A stretch of DNA of 14,513 bases from positions 587 through 15,099 of the forward strand of contig DKTP01000171.1 in the NCBI GenBank assembly GCA_002473085.1, written 5' to 3'. Positions 14,250 through 14,513 of the stretch are shown in pieces. Position numbers and translations under genes: made by a program. The notes under the pieces were generated by a model, which did not search any database, was not told the origin of the DNA, and was given only the letters and a program-made list of their open reading frames with translations. Within the stretch, counting starts at the first letter, position 1. Every line of letters starts with the position of its first letter. The stretch is from Anaerolineales bacterium UBA7227. Its GTDB lineage: Bacteria > Chloroflexota > Anaerolineae > Anaerolineales > Villigracilaceae.

Positions 14250-14457
14250 AGTTCAGGAAATGGCTGGGGAGTATCGCTTTGACTATAAAAAGGCGAAGCC
14301 AAACCGCTTTGCATCACGGATGAAGAATGAACCATTGATCGTCATGGTTGATCCCGACGTTGCAAAGGTTTTCACGACATCCGAAGAGGTGAACAAAGCC
14401 TTGCGCGCATTAATTTCCGCCATGCCAGAGAAAAAGATGAAGGCTGTCGTAAAGTAA
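14218..14457 (+). CDS. Probable BrnT-neutralising antitoxin (ribbon-helix-helix-like)
   Basis: The 79-residue product is basic and begins with a flexible tail. EYRFDYKKAKPNRFASRMK (18-36) resembles the DFSKAKRNPYA-type toxin-binding segment often seen in proteins encoded next to BrnT. PLIVMVDPDVAKVF (39-52), followed by a helix SEEVNKALRALISAM (55-69), suggests a short beta strand and helix of a ribbon-helix-helix DNA-binding domain. It is not a close match to classical BrnA as I know it. The ATG at 14218 lies inside brnT; a second ATG at 14227 is an alternative start. Translational coupling to brnT is likely. Role is inferred from position and motif order. Confidence 0.72.
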   Translation: MKKMPETKTNKVQEMAGEYRFDYKKAKPNRFASRMKNEPLIVMVDPDVAKVFTTSEEVNKALRALISAMPEKKMKAVVK

Positions 14458-14481
14458 TTGCCAGTGGGGGAACTGAATCCG

Positions 14482-14513
14482 CCAAAACCCACACCCCGCC
14501 GCACGGACACCCT
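14482..14513. repeat. Partial copy of the ~116-bp repeat at the right edge
   Basis: CCACACCCCGCCGCACGGACA matches the middle of the copy at 13815-13928 (CCACACCCCGCCGCATGGACA, one difference). It is cut by the window edge. The toxin-antitoxin pair is therefore bracketed on both sides by the same repeat family. Confidence 0.7.

Overview
The window looks like a piece of a chromosome from the Chloroflexota, most likely class Anaerolineae. This is an inference from overall style: moderate-to-high GC, CUT1 sugar-ABC operons without their own ATPase, short palindromic and heptameric repeats in gene junctions and even inside genes, and a BrnT-type toxin gene. No rRNA or other phylogenetic marker is present, so the assignment is tentative.

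Layout. Positions 2-76 are the 3' end of a plus-strand gene. Positions 199-13019 are ten genes, all on the minus strand and tightly spaced or overlapping, that read as one operon transcribed right to left: DeoR-family regulator, metal-dependent amidohydrolase, SIS-domain sugar-phosphate isomerase/deaminase (AgaS-like), sugar-binding lipoprotein, two CUT1 permeases, a large surface lipoprotein with DUF4874/DUF4832-type domains, a GH4 NAD-dependent alpha-galactosidase-like enzyme, a LacD-type class I aldolase, a PfkB sugar kinase and a GatZ/KbaZ-family protein. A promoter with two overlapping -35/-10 pairs and a perfect 10-bp tandem repeat lies directly upstream of the regulator. Right of it are the 3' remnant of an IS66 transposase (13103-13697), two tandem copies of a ~116-bp repeat, and a plus-strand brnT-type toxin/antitoxin pair (13956-14457) whose predicted mRNA is leaderless.

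How the genes may work together. The likely theme is uptake and breakdown of a galactose- or galactosamine-containing glycoside through tagatose phosphates. The surface lipoprotein may bind or cut the polymer. The ABC system (ATPase elsewhere) imports the product and GH4 hydrolyses it. The SIS protein would deliver tagatose-6-phosphate, PfkB would make the 1,6-bisphosphate, and the LacD aldolase would split it into two triose phosphates. The GatZ-family protein has no GatY partner here; it may be a tagatose-6-P/fructose-6-P 4-epimerase rather than an aldolase subunit. No dedicated hexose or hexosamine kinase is visible, so the first phosphorylation is unexplained.

The most unusual DNA-level feature is the repeat content. 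Two kinds of palindromic repeat lie in frame inside coding sequence: two insertions in the gatZ-like gene and one in the surface lipoprotein gene. Almost every longer intergenic spacer of the operon is built of degenerate 7- or 8-bp tandem units that begin at, or within a few bases of, the stop codon of the upstream gene. One such array supplies the start codon of the SIS-domain gene.
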